Origin: Miscanthus floridulus
Lineage: Eukaryota; Streptophyta; Magnoliopsida; Poales; Poaceae
Length of the DNA stretch: 64,000 bases
Assembly: GCF_019320115.1 (NCBI RefSeq)
Contig: NC_089598.1
Span: forward strand, 27,447,491-27,511,490
Direction: 5' to 3'
The notes under the pieces are model-generated. The model was not told the origin of the DNA. It searched no databases and saw nothing but the letters and a program-made list of their open reading frames with translations. Of the stretch, positions 11,859 to 22,844 are shown one piece after another (position 1 is the first letter of the stretch; the number at the start of each line of letters is the position of its first letter). The translations under genes and the position numbers were made by a program.

Positions 11859-12436
11859 TGTTAGAAATTTAGGCAATTTTAGTATTAATTTAATCAAGAA
11901 AAAGATTAATAACACGTTTGTGGCCTCATATATGTGCACGTGTGATCTAAGTGACATGGACATGTAGATGATACAAATAATCATGATTTTAATCGCTGAA
12001 GATAGGGGATGAACTAGAACATACCTAGTGGCACCAAAGCCGGTTGCGCTAGACAACATATCGCCTGTTGGTGTAGTCATCCCGCTCAATGCAGTGCAGA
12101 GAGGTTGCAGTGCCGAACTCCCACCGCCATCACGAACGCCGGGAAGAATATGAAGTCATAGGTCATGGATCGATCGAGTAGTCGCGTGATCTCTCTCCAA
12201 AAACCTGATGGCCGCAGTTCACCCGAGCAGATGAACTCATAGACAACTCGGTTTTGGAGGCCTGCTTTCCCTATTCCCGTGCTCGCAGGAACCGGGACGG
12301 GGAAGCCTTGGATGCAGCAGGAGTGGATGTGTTTGTGCATTGGAACGAGAGAGACGAATGTTGAAATGAGCATTTCTATTTATCTCGCAGCTAGGCAAGC
12401 CAAAGGGCACATGAGCCGGCCTTAGAAGGGAAGGAG
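11859..12436 (-). repeat. Copia 5' LTR (right copy, truncated)
   Basis: Matches the left LTR base for base over long stretches, for example CTCATATATGTGCACGTGTG and GTGTGATCTAAGTGACATGG. Similarity stops at about 12,436 in the middle of the LTR, where sequence leading into a LINE begins. The missing part is the upstream end of U3, so promoter activity is probably impaired. Confidence 0.8.
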
Positions 12437-12757
12437 ATGGACAAAAAATAAGATATGACGATCTACCAAATGTAGGAGATCCAAAAATCACGGAGTCGCC
12501 CCCTAGCGATTCTGAGATCGCGCACTTCCCTGATCCCGATCCAGCTCGCCCCACCGGTGACTATGTCCGCTCCGCCTGTGTTTCTTCCCGATCACCGACG
12601 TCCACGCCCCGTCCACCGTCCCCATGGCGGTGCCAGCCACCGCATATCGAAGGTTAGCCGTTCTTGGCACCGTCGACCACAATGTTTTTTCTCTAAACCC
12701 TTCCCCATTAGGGTCTAAGCGCCGCTTAGGTTTTAGTGTTGGGATCGTTTTGTATCT

Positions 12758-13810
12758 ATGTCTAGCAAGCGCAGATCACTACTGCTTTCCTCTCCTTGCC
12801 TTGCTGCAGCAATGGCGGTGGTAGGAGGTGGACGATCGGGGGGCGGGGGGGGGGGGGGGGGGAACCCTACCCCAAACGTCACGGATCTCTTGAAGCGGCT
12901 GAACCTGACTGAAGAAGAGGGTGCCATGGTCGAGTTCTTTGATGAGGAGGAGGATACGGCACTACCGACGATGGAGTGGGCACTAGTGGGGAAGGTCATC
13001 TCCCCCATGGCTGTCCACATCAACATAGTCTGTGCTGCTATGAAACCTGCCTGGGGCAACCCGGTAGGATTGAAGATATGTGCCATTGGCGACAAAGGGG
13101 ATAATCTCTTTGTAGCGGAGTTTGCGAGTAAGGTGGATTTGAAGAGGGTGCTTGCGGGCACTCCATGGATGGTAGGGAGGCATGCCGTCGTTCTGAAGAT
13201 GTACGATGAACGACTAAATGCGTCAGAAATACTGTTCGATCATATGGAGATTTGGGTTTGACTTTTGAACCTTCCTCTAGGTTGGATGAATCAACAGCGT
13301 GGAGAACATGCTATAGGATTGATTGGTCATGTGGTTAAGATGGATGTTGATAAGGATGGTAAAGCCAGCGGTGCATTTTTACGTGCCCGCGTAGCCATTG
13401 AGATCGATAAACCCCTGAGGCGTGGGGTGTTACTACGCATGAGTCGTTCGGAGGAGCCTCGCTGATTTGCAATTCAGTATGAAAAGCTTCCTTTTTACTG
13501 CTTCGCCTGTGGTATCATGGGCCATTATGAAGTGGATTGCCCGACTCCGGTGGAAAGGGATGAACAAGGGAAACTGCCGTACGACGTCCAGCTTAGGGCG
13601 CCGGAAACACAGGAGGGTGCAATCCTTCGCGGGGGCTGCTGCTGAATCCTTTGGAAGTGGTACGTCCTCGGCTGGGAAACCACCGAAATCTCGTTTTTGC
13701 AGGTCTGGCGATGACCATTCCTCTCTGGGCGATGATGGGTCACACTTTTTATTGTCGGACCAGATGGGAGACACTGTAGACCAAGAAGTCCAGTCATCTA
13801 TGAAGCAATA
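12758..13810 (+). pseudogene. LINE ORF1, N-terminal part (DUF4283 and zinc knuckle)
   Basis: Starts ATG at 12,758. A glycine run is encoded by an 18-base G tract (12,845-12,862). Next comes a DUF4283-type RNA-binding region (LLKRLNLTEEEGAMVEFFD, WALVGKVISPMAVH, KRVLAGTPWMVG, MEIWV) and, after breaks, a CCHC knuckle CFACGIMGHYEVDCP at about 13,499-13,543. In-frame stops at 13,259-13,261 and about 13,463 look like single-base changes, because similarity continues in the same frame. The MULE-like element enters at 13,812. The family binds LINE RNA in a nucleoprotein particle. Confidence 0.8.
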
Positions 13811-14321
13811 GGCAGGTGAGCAGTGAAATTATTCTATTTTAGCCCTTTTTATAAACTATTTCTACAACTAGACCCCTAGCATAACTATTTGCAGAAATAG
13901 ACCGAAAGCTCGGCGTACTCAGACATCACGCCAAGGTATGCGACTCAGCGTTCCTTGATCAATCGCTGACCATGCCACGTCGTTGCCAGCATGGCAAACG
14001 CGGCAAAGCTCGGCGTGAAGTTGTTTAACGCTGAGGTTGGCTATCTCGGCGTTGCACAAATTCACGCCAAGATAAAGAAATTGTGAAAGCTACTAATGCA
14101 CATGCATGTCTGTACTTTATGCGTTTAACATTTTGTGAATTTCATAGAAAAATAAATATTGATGTGAGATCAGCTTTATTTAGATTCATGATGTGGTTAT
14201 CTATTATATCTGAAAATAATAAACTAGTAAACTCTAGAAATTTTGTGAAACTTATAGAAAGATAAATATAAATCCAATTGACATGAGTAATTTCATTAGA
14301 ACCATAATGTTATTCTCTACG

Positions 14322-14738
14322 TAGGGGTGCAAATGGTATAAATATTTTCGGACCGCATCCGAGTACAGCCCCGTTCGGCTTACTCCATATTCGGTTTGTT
14401 CGGCTTCTTTTTTCAGCCGGAATAGTGTTTTTCTCTCACAACAATTCAGCCAGAACAGTGTTTTTTAGCCAGTTTTAGTCAAAATTCTGCCAGCCGAACG
14501 GGGCCTAAATGGAGTTCAAATCCGTCCATATCAGAGTCTGGATATTCAAAACATCTGATACCGTATCAGTATTCAAATACTCAAATCGCATACTTACGAT
14601 GTCAACATCCATTCGTATTCTATTCGACGTAGCTGAGTAGCTGAGCCTATCTATATTCATATTCGAATCCGAATAGAAATAAGAAAATAAATGTAATATC
14701 AGCCTTATCGGTCCGTATCCGTTTCGTTTGCACCCCAA
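14322..14738. mobile_element. hAT MITE nested in the MULE, itself holding a MITE
   Basis: Ends TAGGGGTGCAAATGG and ...GTTTGCACCCCAA are imperfect inverted repeats. The 8-base flanks are TCTCTACG (14,314-14,321) and TCTCTACA (14,739-14,746), matching 7 of 8, as expected for hAT. It contains the family B element at 14,368-14,505. Confidence 0.75.
14368..14505 (+). repeat. Short MITE (family B), best preserved copy
   Basis: Ends GCCCCGTTCGGCT and AGCCGAACGGGGCC are perfect inverted repeats of about 13 bases. The centre has the TTTTTCTCTCACAACAATTC block shared with the copies near 2,680 and 19,540. Confidence 0.75.
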
Positions 14739-15374
14739 TCTCTACATGATAAAAAAATATGCATTGACAAAATATTTGCCAAAAATTCTAGAAATAATTT
14801 TGGGAAGAAGCTAGTTACCTTGTGCATGAACTATCACGTACGCGCATATATATAAGCTAATAATGGTGAACAGACATGCCCATCCAGACCGATTGATGCT
14901 CTCGCATTTTTTTAGAAAGGCCGGTATATGCAAGGTTCCACAGCCATTTCGAGGCATACGCGACGCTGGGATTTCGAATGGCCAACACTGAGTATGCTAG
15001 AACTGATAATCACTGTCGGATTAGAAGTCCCCATCACTATCGAATGGTTTATGGCAGAGGATAGCGTGTTCTGGCGTTATGAGTGATAATAATTAATACC
15101 GCACTATTTGTTGTTGCATGCAATGTTTCTATTGTGAGAGTGCCTAAGAAATGGGTCCAGAGGAAATATTCGTTAAGTGCAACTCCCCGCACGAGAGGAT
15201 ATTAATTAGCAGCTCAATTGGATTTATAGCTAATGCGAACATATAGTTAAAATGTGCCCATGTGTGTTGTGATGATGGGTAATTGTCAAGAGATGATCAA
15301 GCTGCTAGGCCGGCTAGGAAGACGGCTAAGCTAGCCTCAGGCTCTTGTGCCAGGCAAATAAGGGCCAAGCTAGC

Positions 15375-15996
15375 TGTTGGGACACAGATACCTGGGTCAT
15401 GAAGACTAACTCGTCTTTCTATAACTCCTTTGCCATGCACCTGGACGGAATTGCAAATCATTACCATAGTTCTCATTTTTAGACAGGGATTCGACAGAAA
15501 CCTTCGCTCGCGACAGCTTGGCCATGCGAAGGCTCTAGACTGGTGGAGACCCGCCGACGAAGACCCATGGCTGAACCCGAGGCCAAGCACAGGAAAGCAT
15601 GGCGAAGGCCGCCGGACGGAAGACGGAGAGGCGAGCTGAAAGATGGGAAGAACCGGCGGAGGCTCATAGCCTCCACCCATCACATGTGTGGCTCCAAGGA
15701 AGGTCACAAGATACGAGGCTAATGGGCGGCATCCACTAAGCTCATGGCTAAAGCCCATGAAGGCAAGGCAGTGGGGGGAGAGAAGACTCAAGATGCCCCG
15801 GCATATCCCGGGAATATGCCCGGTAGGTTGTAGGGTAAAGTTGTAAACTAACTCCCCAGTGTACAGTGACCTATAAAAGGGAGAAACAAACCCCATGTAA
15901 AAGAAAGGGAGACCTTAGTGTTCTCACTTGAGTTCAACCTTCGCTCATGCGAAGGCCCTCTTGAGTCTTACCTTGCTGGGAACCGTTTTCCCAACA
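15375..15996 (+). mobile_element. Solo LTR inside the MULE-like element
   Basis: Begins TGTTGGGA and ends TCCCAACA, a perfect 8-base inverted end. Flanks are CTAGC (15,370-15,374) and CCAGC (15,997-16,001), a 5-bp target duplication with one mismatch. CCTATAAAAGGG at about 15,870 is a good TATA box in plus orientation. No internal region is present, so unequal recombination probably left one LTR of 622 bp. Confidence 0.65.
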
Positions 15997-16678
15997 CCAG
16001 CTCTGCAGTCGGCCCACTGTGTTTCTCGCTGCCCTGCCTTAGTGTCCATTCCGCTATGTTCTCTAGAGTTTTCTAAGGACATCCAGTCACCAGTTGACTC
16101 GTGTGCACTTCACATTGATGTTTTGCAGTTTATGTGTGTGGTATTGGGACAACGGCCAATTTCACCCGAAATCTAAATCGGCTCTCATTTAAACCCGTCT
16201 AGTCGCCTTTTCTCCTGTTTCTAATTTTATATTACAATAATATGTTTTGGGGAAAAAATTGGGAACCTTACGAATTTGTATCAAGCATAATAGATGACAT
16301 TATCAATCTAAATAAAGCTGATCTCACGTCAATATTTAATTTTCTATGAAATTCACAAAATATTAAACGCATAAAGTACAAACATGCATGTGCACTAGTA
16401 GCTTTCACAAGTTCTTTAGCTAGGCGTGAATTTGTGCAACGCCGAGCTAGCCAACCTCAGCGTTAAAGAACTTCACGCCGAGCTTTGCCGCGTTTGCCAT
16501 GCTGGCAACGACGTGGCATGGTCAGCGATTGATCAAGGAACGCCGAGTCGCATACCTTGGCGTGATGTCTGAGTACGCCGAGCTTTCGGTCTATTTCTGC
16601 AAATAGTTATGCTAGGGGTCTAGTTGTAGAAATAGTTTATAAAAAGGGCTAAAATAGAATAATTTCACCAGGTGAGCA

Positions 16679-17018
16679 CTGGTCTAACACACTGCCAGAA
16701 GATGGGAGGAAGAAAGGTACTGGACCTAGCCGACAGCTGGTTATGGAGGATGATGACCAGAACCGCGTGCAGCATCGCAAGAGGAAATCCAAGGGCTTTG
16801 GGGGTACGCAAACTCCAGACCTCAACATACCTCTTGCCGGCTGCACTGCTCTAGTTCCCAGTGGATTGGTGTCCTCTTGGGTGAGTCAAATGGATGGGGG
16901 CTCTGAAAATAGTGGAGGGAGTATGATTGAAACCTTGAAGAAGCAAAAGAGAGGCAATATCACACTAAATGCAAGATTAGCGGCGGCTACGAGGGACAGC
17001 CCCCGCCGGGCACAATGA
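16679..17018 (+). pseudogene. LINE ORF1, C-terminal part after the MULE
   Basis: Resumes the LINE immediately after the MULE target duplication. A clear frame from 16,743 encodes a basic, RNA-binding-like tail (HRKRKSKGF) ending ...AATRDSPRRAQ. Its TGA overlaps the ATG of ORF2. This supports ORF1 having been continuous before the insertion. Confidence 0.65.
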
Positions 17019-17384
17019 AAATCCTATGAATGAACTGCCGGGGCTTGGGGCAGTCTGAGGCAGTTCGTGATCTTCGTAGCCTGATAGAGCTACATTGCCC
17101 CATCTTGGTGTTCTTATCAGAAACAAGGTTTCACTCAGATAGCATGGATGGACTCTGGCGCTCGCTCGATTTTGCTAATGGGCTCGGCGTTGGGAGCCTT
17201 GGCAGGGGGAGGACTAGCTGTCCTCTGGAAAGAGGATTTGGATGTTCGTTTAGAAACGCCGGACAAAATGCATATTGATGTGACAATCTTGGACTCGGTT
17301 ACAAAGGTGGAGAAATGGAGATTCAAGGGATTTTATGGAGAGTCAACGCATATGAAGATTGACCAACTTTATATAATAAGATAA
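17015..17384 (+). pseudogene. LINE ORF2 start: APE-type endonuclease, truncated
   Basis: Opens MKIL, then a TGA where W is expected, then MNCRGLGQ, the conserved start of plant LINE endonuclease. LVFLSETR supplies the metal-binding glutamate motif. A frameshift near 17,208 separates LVFLSETR from GGGLAVLWKEDLDV. The frame ends at 17,384, so most of the endonuclease, RT and C-terminal knuckle are missing. The family nicks target DNA to prime reverse transcription; this copy is dead. Confidence 0.75.
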
Positions 17385-17387
17385 TAA

Positions 17388-17572
17388 CATTTATGATATC
17401 AACTAAGTATTACTATGTTCTTCATTAATTATATTTTAATAGTATATCTATTTGATATCATAAATCTTTATAATTTTTTTTATAATTTTGGTTAAACTTG
17501 AGATGCTTTAACTCTTCGAGATTCTTGGAGATTCTTGGAATGATTTATAATTTGTGATAGAGGGAGTATCAC
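17388..17572. repeat. Partial MITE ending in GAGGGAGTA
   Basis: AT-rich sequence ending TAGAGGGAGTATC, the common end of a Stowaway/mariner-like grass MITE. The opposite end is not found. A similar end (CAGAGGGAGTACT) occurs at about 24,192-24,204. Confidence 0.35.
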
Positions 17573-18135
17573 GCAACTTTCCACTGATCCATGGTTTGAC
17601 ACATTCGAATTCTTAGGGTCCTAGTTCTCAAAACGAATCCATGTTTACCCATTAGACGGTGGAGCAACAAATCCTGTTACCAGAAGATGAAGTTACGTTT
17701 GTTCTGGACATGGACTTCTGGTTCTGGATTTCCACCTTTTTCCGATCAAAGAAACCCGACCTAGATCACGGTCCGAGTCTAACGTTGTTTGGCACCTAAG
17801 TACTGCTCCCTCGCAAAAGCCAAAAGGAGATCACGGACTGACCCGACCGAGTCTAACGTTGGTGTTGGGACACAGGCGCTTAGCTGTTGTTTTCTTAGCC
17901 CTGAATCCCTGATAGGTGGACCGTGTAGTGCAGACCCACAGTGATGTCTGTGGTCAGGAGTGGTGGCGCTCTGTTCACTTCATCACTTGTTTATAGGTGG
18001 CGAGGTGGCAGGGGAGCCTTGCAAGTCAACGTGCATGCTCCGGCTCAAATGAGCAGAGCTTCCACATGGTAGCCCCTCTTCGTCGCCATGCTCACCGATC
18101 TGCCGCAGATGGGCAAGGCGACCGCATACCATCGC
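17573..18135. other. Unassigned intergenic sequence
   Basis: No recognised gene. The phrase GACCCGACCGAGTCTAACGTTG near 17,840 partly repeats GGTCCGAGTCTAACGTTG near 17,771, a short local duplication. Confidence 0.4.
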
Positions 18136-18267
18136 CATGTTTGTTTGGGATCATTTGGCTTATAAGTCGTACTTTTTCAGTTAATAAATAGTATTTTTTT
18201 GCACATCAAATTAGTCAACAGTACTTTTAGTTATGATTTATCAGCCAAACAAGCCCAAACAAACATG
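18136..18267. repeat. Palindromic MITE of about 130 bp
   Basis: Outer arms CATGTTTGTTTGGGATC and the reverse complement of GCCCAAACAAACATG form a long imperfect inverted repeat of about 45 bases per side (shared TTTGGCT.ATAA). No open frame. Probably hAT-related; the target duplication is not resolved. Confidence 0.6.
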
Positions 18268-18706
18268 ACGCATGATGGCCTCAGCTGAGCTCTGCTACTT
18301 CCAGCCTTCGACTCGTGCCGGCCGTGGCACTCACTGGCAGGTTTGTCTGGTGTCCCTATCTTCAGCGTTCGTTTCCCTGTGAGAAAGCTGGGTGTCCTTT
18401 TTGCTTTCCTTATTTTTTTTGGGGCAAATCTAGTTGCCTCTGGTTTCTTCCGAGAAGAGCAACTCAGATTGTTCCAGCAAGACAACGATTCCTTTCAGAG
18501 AGGCATCAAGCACAAGCAGGTCCTCTGAAATGGAAAACATGATACTGCTACAGATCTGACATTCTGAAGACGTCAGTCGTCATCGTCCTCCTCCTCGCGA
18601 TAAACAGGCCTTGCGAAAAATGAGACTTGGCCGGGGCGCCGGGCCACTAGGCCAGTTCAGCACGGCAGGCTTAGACACATCAGCCTAGAGGCTGAGATGC
18701 ATGTAA

Positions 18707-19059
18707 GGGTTTGTTTGGTTGGGCTTTTGGTTTTGGCTTTTGGTCTAAAAAGTTAAAAGCTCAACTAAATAGGTTGTTTTTGGAGGGTGTTTTTTCAGAA
18801 GCAGTTGCTTTTCCGTAGTACATTTTTGAAAGCTGGTTTGATCCTGCTTTTGACTTTTGGCTTTCTGTTTTTCGAAATTAGTGGAATAAAAAACTCTTTT
18901 ATAGTTGTTTCAAGAGAGATAAAGATAGAAGATATATTTTATACTTATTTAACCAAACAGCTTTCAGCTTTTCTACAGCTCACAGCCCACAGCAACTTTC
19001 CCACAGCTCACAGTCCACAGCAGCTTTTTCCCACAGCCACAACTCAACCAAACACACCC
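18707..19059. mobile_element. Tourist-like (PIF/Harbinger) MITE with TAA duplication
   Basis: Ends GGGTTTGTTTGGTTGGG and CTCAACCAAACACACCC are inverted repeats. The element is flanked on both sides by TAA (18,704-18,706 and 19,060-19,062), the PIF/Harbinger target preference. Near its right end CACAGC..CACAG motifs repeat several times. The 353-bp length suits a Tourist MITE. Confidence 0.75.
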
Positions 19060-19261
19060 TAAGTCGCCTCTTGCGATATACTCCAGTACTCCCAAGAGTA
19101 CACATCAGTATTTTTTTTGTTCGGTCAGTATTTTTTGGCAGAAGGATATTCGGGTCCATATTTTATGTTTTTTTGAGAATTTTTTTTAGAAACTGTCAAA
19201 TTTTTATGTGTAAAAATGGGACCTGAATGGGCCGGTGGCTCTAGGCCTATCGGGACTATCG

Positions 19262-19375
19262 GCCTGTTTGCTGGTTGGTTTCTGGGCTGATAAGTCCGGC
19301 TTGTGCTGGTTTATTGTGAGAGAAAAACATTGTTGGCTGACTGATAAGTCTGACTGAAACCAACAAACGAACATG
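19262..19375 (+). repeat. Short MITE (family A)
   Basis: Arms GCCTGTTTGCTGGTTGGTTTC and the reverse complement of GAAACCAACAAACG form an inverted repeat. The internal ATTGTGAGAGAAAAACATTG core relates it to the copy at 549-660. Confidence 0.6.
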
Positions 19376-19475
19376 CTGTATGGAGGGAGGCCCAGGCTCA
19401 GCTTAGATGCATGTCACAGGTAGCCCCTTGCCGTCGGTATTATTTCTTTCTAAGGACATTTGGTCTGTATATATT

Positions 19476-19579
19476 GGCCCGTTCGGCTTACCCCATATTC
19501 GGTTTGTTTGGCTTCTTTTTTAACTGGGATAGTGTTTTTCTCTCACAACAATTCAGTTAGAACAGAGCCGAACGGGGCG
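19476..19579 (+). repeat. Short MITE (family B)
   Basis: GGCCCGTTCGGCTT at the left and AGCCGAACGGGGC at the right are inverted. It shares CCCCATATTCGGTTTGT with the nested copy at 14,368. It is shorter than that copy because of a deletion in the centre. Confidence 0.65.
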
Positions 19580-21305
19580 TATAAAAATGGGACTTGACAG
19601 GGCCGGTTCAGCACATCACGCTGCAATGGAACTGTGTCGGAGACCCAGGCTCAGCCTAGATGCATGTTACGTCGCTTCTTCCGTTATAGAATCTTTGAGT
19701 GAGTTTGTTCTTTTTCCAGAAGTACTATGTCGAACTGATGGTAAATTAGAGAGTTAATTTGGATCTACACCATTATAAATATTACTTCTCTAAGATTTGC
19801 CACTACTATTCATCATATTGGATCATATCATTATAATTTTTCGTCTACTTAGAGATCTCCCATGACGTCCTGGACACCGTTGGTCCCATGTATAGGCCAT
19901 TAAACATACACAATTATTTCATATGACTAAAATGTTGTCTGTCTTCTTTCGCCCTTCCTTCCTTCTTCACTCCATTCTTCATGGAGGTACATGACGACCA
20001 CCCCGTCGCTAGCTGACCTCCTTCGAGCTCCAATCACTCGTCGGCGTGCGGTCACCAACACCCACACCGCCAACATAACCCTGTCCCAGCCCCATCCCGT
20101 ACCCCCGTCTGTTGTTGCCTCTAGCCCAATGGTGGAGCTACATGCAGGTCAAAGAGGGCCATGCCCCCTCCTCGGTTATTGAAAACGCCCTTAAGTAGCT
20201 ATTAATCTAGTGATTAAAATCAATAACTATGCATATTAAGCAAGAAATTAACGCTGATGGCCCCCTCTTGTTTTCCCATCAAGCTTCGCCACTGCTCTAG
20301 CCCATAGCAGAGCGGGTTGGAGCGTCACCGCCATCATTACGCCCCATCTTTAATATGATTGACTGCTACTTTGTATATATTGGTGTGACTATATATGTGT
20401 ATACTTCACGTCAAAAGTCGGACTCTAAATTTAAAAACATCGTGTCGCCTTAAAATTTTAGCAAAATTAACTAGAATTAATGGAGATGAGTCACTTACTA
20501 CTTTGTGCAGATCGGTATGCCTAGATATAAACGTGGGTCCCATGGGTATCATAAAACTTAAAACTAGACATTAAAGAATGATTTACCTCTCAAATAGTTA
20601 GTCCATATAAATCCAATAGACACTAGATTTTTCTGAGTTAATGTCCAGTAATTTTTAATTTTGTTGGATTAAATAATTATGAACATCTTAAATATAAATA
20701 GATCATATCTAAGCGCATCCAAAGCAACTAGAGTTGTGCCAAAGTGACGAAGTGTAGCAGAGGCTTCGTTCCATAATCAGGTAGTAATCACTTATCTCCT
20801 ACAACTAAAAAGAACAAAGTGTGGACATTTTTGGTGCGATATTTGTTTTGGTTCGTCCGTCTGCCCACGCCTGTGATCCCACGACATCTCCTTGATTGAA
20901 TATTGCCTGTCATGTAATAGAGGAATCACGCAAAAATAGGAAGTAGAAAATTATTGTGCTATCCATATACATATTGCATGTTTGCATGCACCAGCATACA
21001 TGGCAACGAGCAAAAGGAAAAAGAATTAACACAGAAGGAAATAGAATTAAGACAAAATAAACCTCTTTGTATTTCTGAGAACATTGCCAAATCTGTCTAC
21101 ATTTAATTACTTCGCCTCTTTGCATTTGTAAAAGGGACAGTTTTTTTCTCCTTTCATTTGGTTTCACGCTCACGTGTTCTATCTGCCTCGGTCTCCTCCC
21201 TGCTCGTCGCTCCCCTTGCGATTGCGGCATCGCTCCCCTCCCCTCCGTGACTCCCTGTTTGGCCGTGCTGCACGCCTTCGACCACCGTGAGGCGACGCGG
21301 CGTCC
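19580..21305. other. Unassigned sequence with a dispersed repeat
   Basis: No complete gene. A short open frame at 19,991-20,182 (serine/proline-rich) has no family signature. The block at about 20,796-20,875 (CTCCTACAACTAAAAAGAAC to CCGTCTGCCCACGCCTG) recurs at 22,759-22,840 and in part at about 23,167-23,215, so it belongs to a dispersed element spanning this mosaic. Confidence 0.4.
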
Positions 21306-21480
21306 ATGGTGCTGGAGGGCCGGATCGGGGGCACCATGGTGCTGGTGAAGAAGGACGGGCTCAGCTTGGGCCACTTCCAGGCGTCGCTCCTCGACAGCAT
21401 CCACCATATCCTCGGCCAGGACACCGGGCTCGCCTTCTAGCTCGTCAGCACCACCAAAGCCGACCATCGTGAGGTGGCAC
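21306..21480 (+). pseudogene. Lipoxygenase exon 1 fragment (PLAT domain start)
   Basis: The plus-strand frame from ATG 21,306 reads GRIGGTMVLVKKDGLSLGHF, then ASLLDSIHHILGQDTGLAF, a stop (21,438-21,440), then LVSTTKAD. This matches the N-terminal pattern of plant 9-lipoxygenases (a G-TV.LVKK.VL..GDF.ASLLD..H.ILG......FQLVS motif), the first strands of the PLAT beta-barrel; the stop lies where Q is usual. Following GC-rich sequence to about 21,550 is in another frame and uncertain. No further lipoxygenase exons are seen, so this is a captured or residual fragment. The assignment rests on remembered family pattern. Confidence 0.55.
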
Positions 21481-21559
21481 GTCGTCCTGGTGCTGGAGGC
21501 GGCGCACGCGTCCGTGCGCGGCATCCCGACGGCGCAAGTGGTCAACCAGGGTATGCCCA

Positions 21560-22758
21560 CCCCTTCCCTGCTCTCCCTTCTGTGCAAAAAGTGGACACCT
21601 AAGTGGGGAATGTAACGCGGGCAACATGTTCGACAAAATGTGTCTCCATGCTAGCAAACCTTGGTGGCTGTGTCCTCGTAGATGGACCTGCGTCGAGAAG
21701 GAGAAGAACTTGCGTCGAGAATTTTTAGCACATGTGATTTTTAGCAAGTAGTACCATAAATGGTCTCCGGAGATTAATCAGTCTCATGCTGCATGTTCCA
21801 CCTGATTGCACAATTACCCTCTAAATTTTAGCATGGAATATATACTCAAGGGGGGAATGAGGAAACTGAAAGTCGATGTGGGATTCAAAATCAAACCTAC
21901 TATGCCTTTATATAATATATCCATGCTGCTCTTTCTCTGCCATTTTTACAGCTAATTGTTTCTCCATAATATGGACTGTTTTTGTACATCACTCATGGGA
22001 TGCTCTTTGAGTTGTATGTAGATTGGACAATTGCTGAAAGAGTCTGATAAATAATTTGGACATCAGAATACCATTTCATCATTGTCAAAATTTATTTCGT
22101 TACTGGCTCTTTGGTTAAATCTGCTAAGGTTAGCATTTGTTCAAGTTGACTATCATGAAGATATTTATAGTTTCCTGACAATCAATTTTCCATGCCTAGC
22201 TACGGGTTACAAGAACGCTAAGCTTGTGGGCATGCTTTGTTGTTTTGTCAAACTAGCCTTTCTAATTGTCAGTTTTGCTGGAAAATTTATGGTCACCTAA
22301 TATTAAAAAACAGAAAATATGTAAATCTGACTACTTGTGGAACGTCCTACTTGAAGTTTATTACTGTGTAAACCCACCCTCTAACCCTTCTCCATCAGGA
22401 ATCTGAATGACAAAACATGAGTTTACTTCTGCTTTTATTACTTGGTGTATGCCATCATGGGTATTCATCGATTCTCCAGTTTGGTTGCTGCGACGATTCA
22501 TATCAATTTTAGATAGTTGCACTGTCAGGTTTAGCGTATGCTATCATGACTATCCATGCATTCTCCAATTTGGGTGATGTGAAGATTCATCATATCTGCA
22601 ACCTACAATTCAGTGCACTTGGGAATTCTTGTGTTTTTTTCCAATTAGCCATTCACAACCAGACCTGAGATGAAAAGATGCAAAAAATAATTCAGTTATT
22701 GTTAGACTTTTTTTGCCTCATAGTGCCTGTTTCTGTTGATATGCTTAGATTAGGTTCT
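21560..22758. other. AT-rich sequence, no gene recognised
   Basis: Short frames only, with no family motif. Two similar phrases around 22,447-22,500 and 22,538-22,590 (GTATGC.ATCATG..TAT.CAT...TTCTCCA) suggest a local duplication. Confidence 0.35.
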
Positions 22759-22844
22759 TCTCCTACAACTAAAAAGAACAAAACGTGGATATTTTTTTGG
22801 TGCGATATTTGTTTTGGTTCGTCCGTCTACCCACGCCTGCGATA

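Larger units (their letters stand above)
6272..12436 (-). mobile_element. Ty1/copia LTR retrotransposon, minus strand, decayed
   Basis: Two related direct repeats (6272-7378 and 11,859-12,436) flank a minus-strand gag-protease-integrase-RT-RNase H region, the copia domain order. LTR ends read TGTTAG...CTAACA in plus orientation, with the first G changed to A on the left. The right-hand LTR, which is the element's 5' LTR, is cut after about 578 bases and joins LINE sequence, so no target duplication can be checked. Only about 26 bases separate that LTR from the gag frame and no standard primer-binding site is evident. Many stops and a frameshift make it incapable of autonomous movement. Confidence 0.85.
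13823..16668. mobile_element. MULE-like non-autonomous element with ~390-bp inverted ends
   Basis: Both ends read GTGAAATTATTCTATTTTAG inward and continue as an inverted repeat of roughly 390 bases (13,823-14,211 against 16,289-16,668). It is flanked by an exact 10-base direct repeat CAGGTGAGCA at 13,813-13,822 and 16,669-16,678. Long terminal inverted repeats plus a 9-11 bp target duplication are the Mutator superfamily signature. No transposase is recognisable inside. It interrupts LINE ORF1, so it is younger than the LINE. It carries a hAT MITE (14,322-14,738) and a solo LTR (15,375-15,996). Confidence 0.85.
12437..17384 (+). mobile_element. L1-type LINE, interrupted and 3'-truncated
   Basis: Plus-strand non-LTR element: 5' leader (12,437-12,757), ORF1 split by a MULE-like insertion (13,823-16,668), and the start of ORF2. 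ORF1 stop and ORF2 start overlap as ATGA at 17,015-17,018, a usual LINE arrangement. Only the N-terminal endonuclease part of ORF2 remains. From 17,385 an AT-rich MITE-like sequence follows, with no RT and no poly-A tail. The 5' boundary is inferred from where copia LTR similarity ends. Confidence 0.75.

Noticed and set aside
15297..15896. 199-codon minus-strand frame
   Set aside because: Lies almost wholly antisense to the solo LTR at 15,375-15,996 and carries no family motif.
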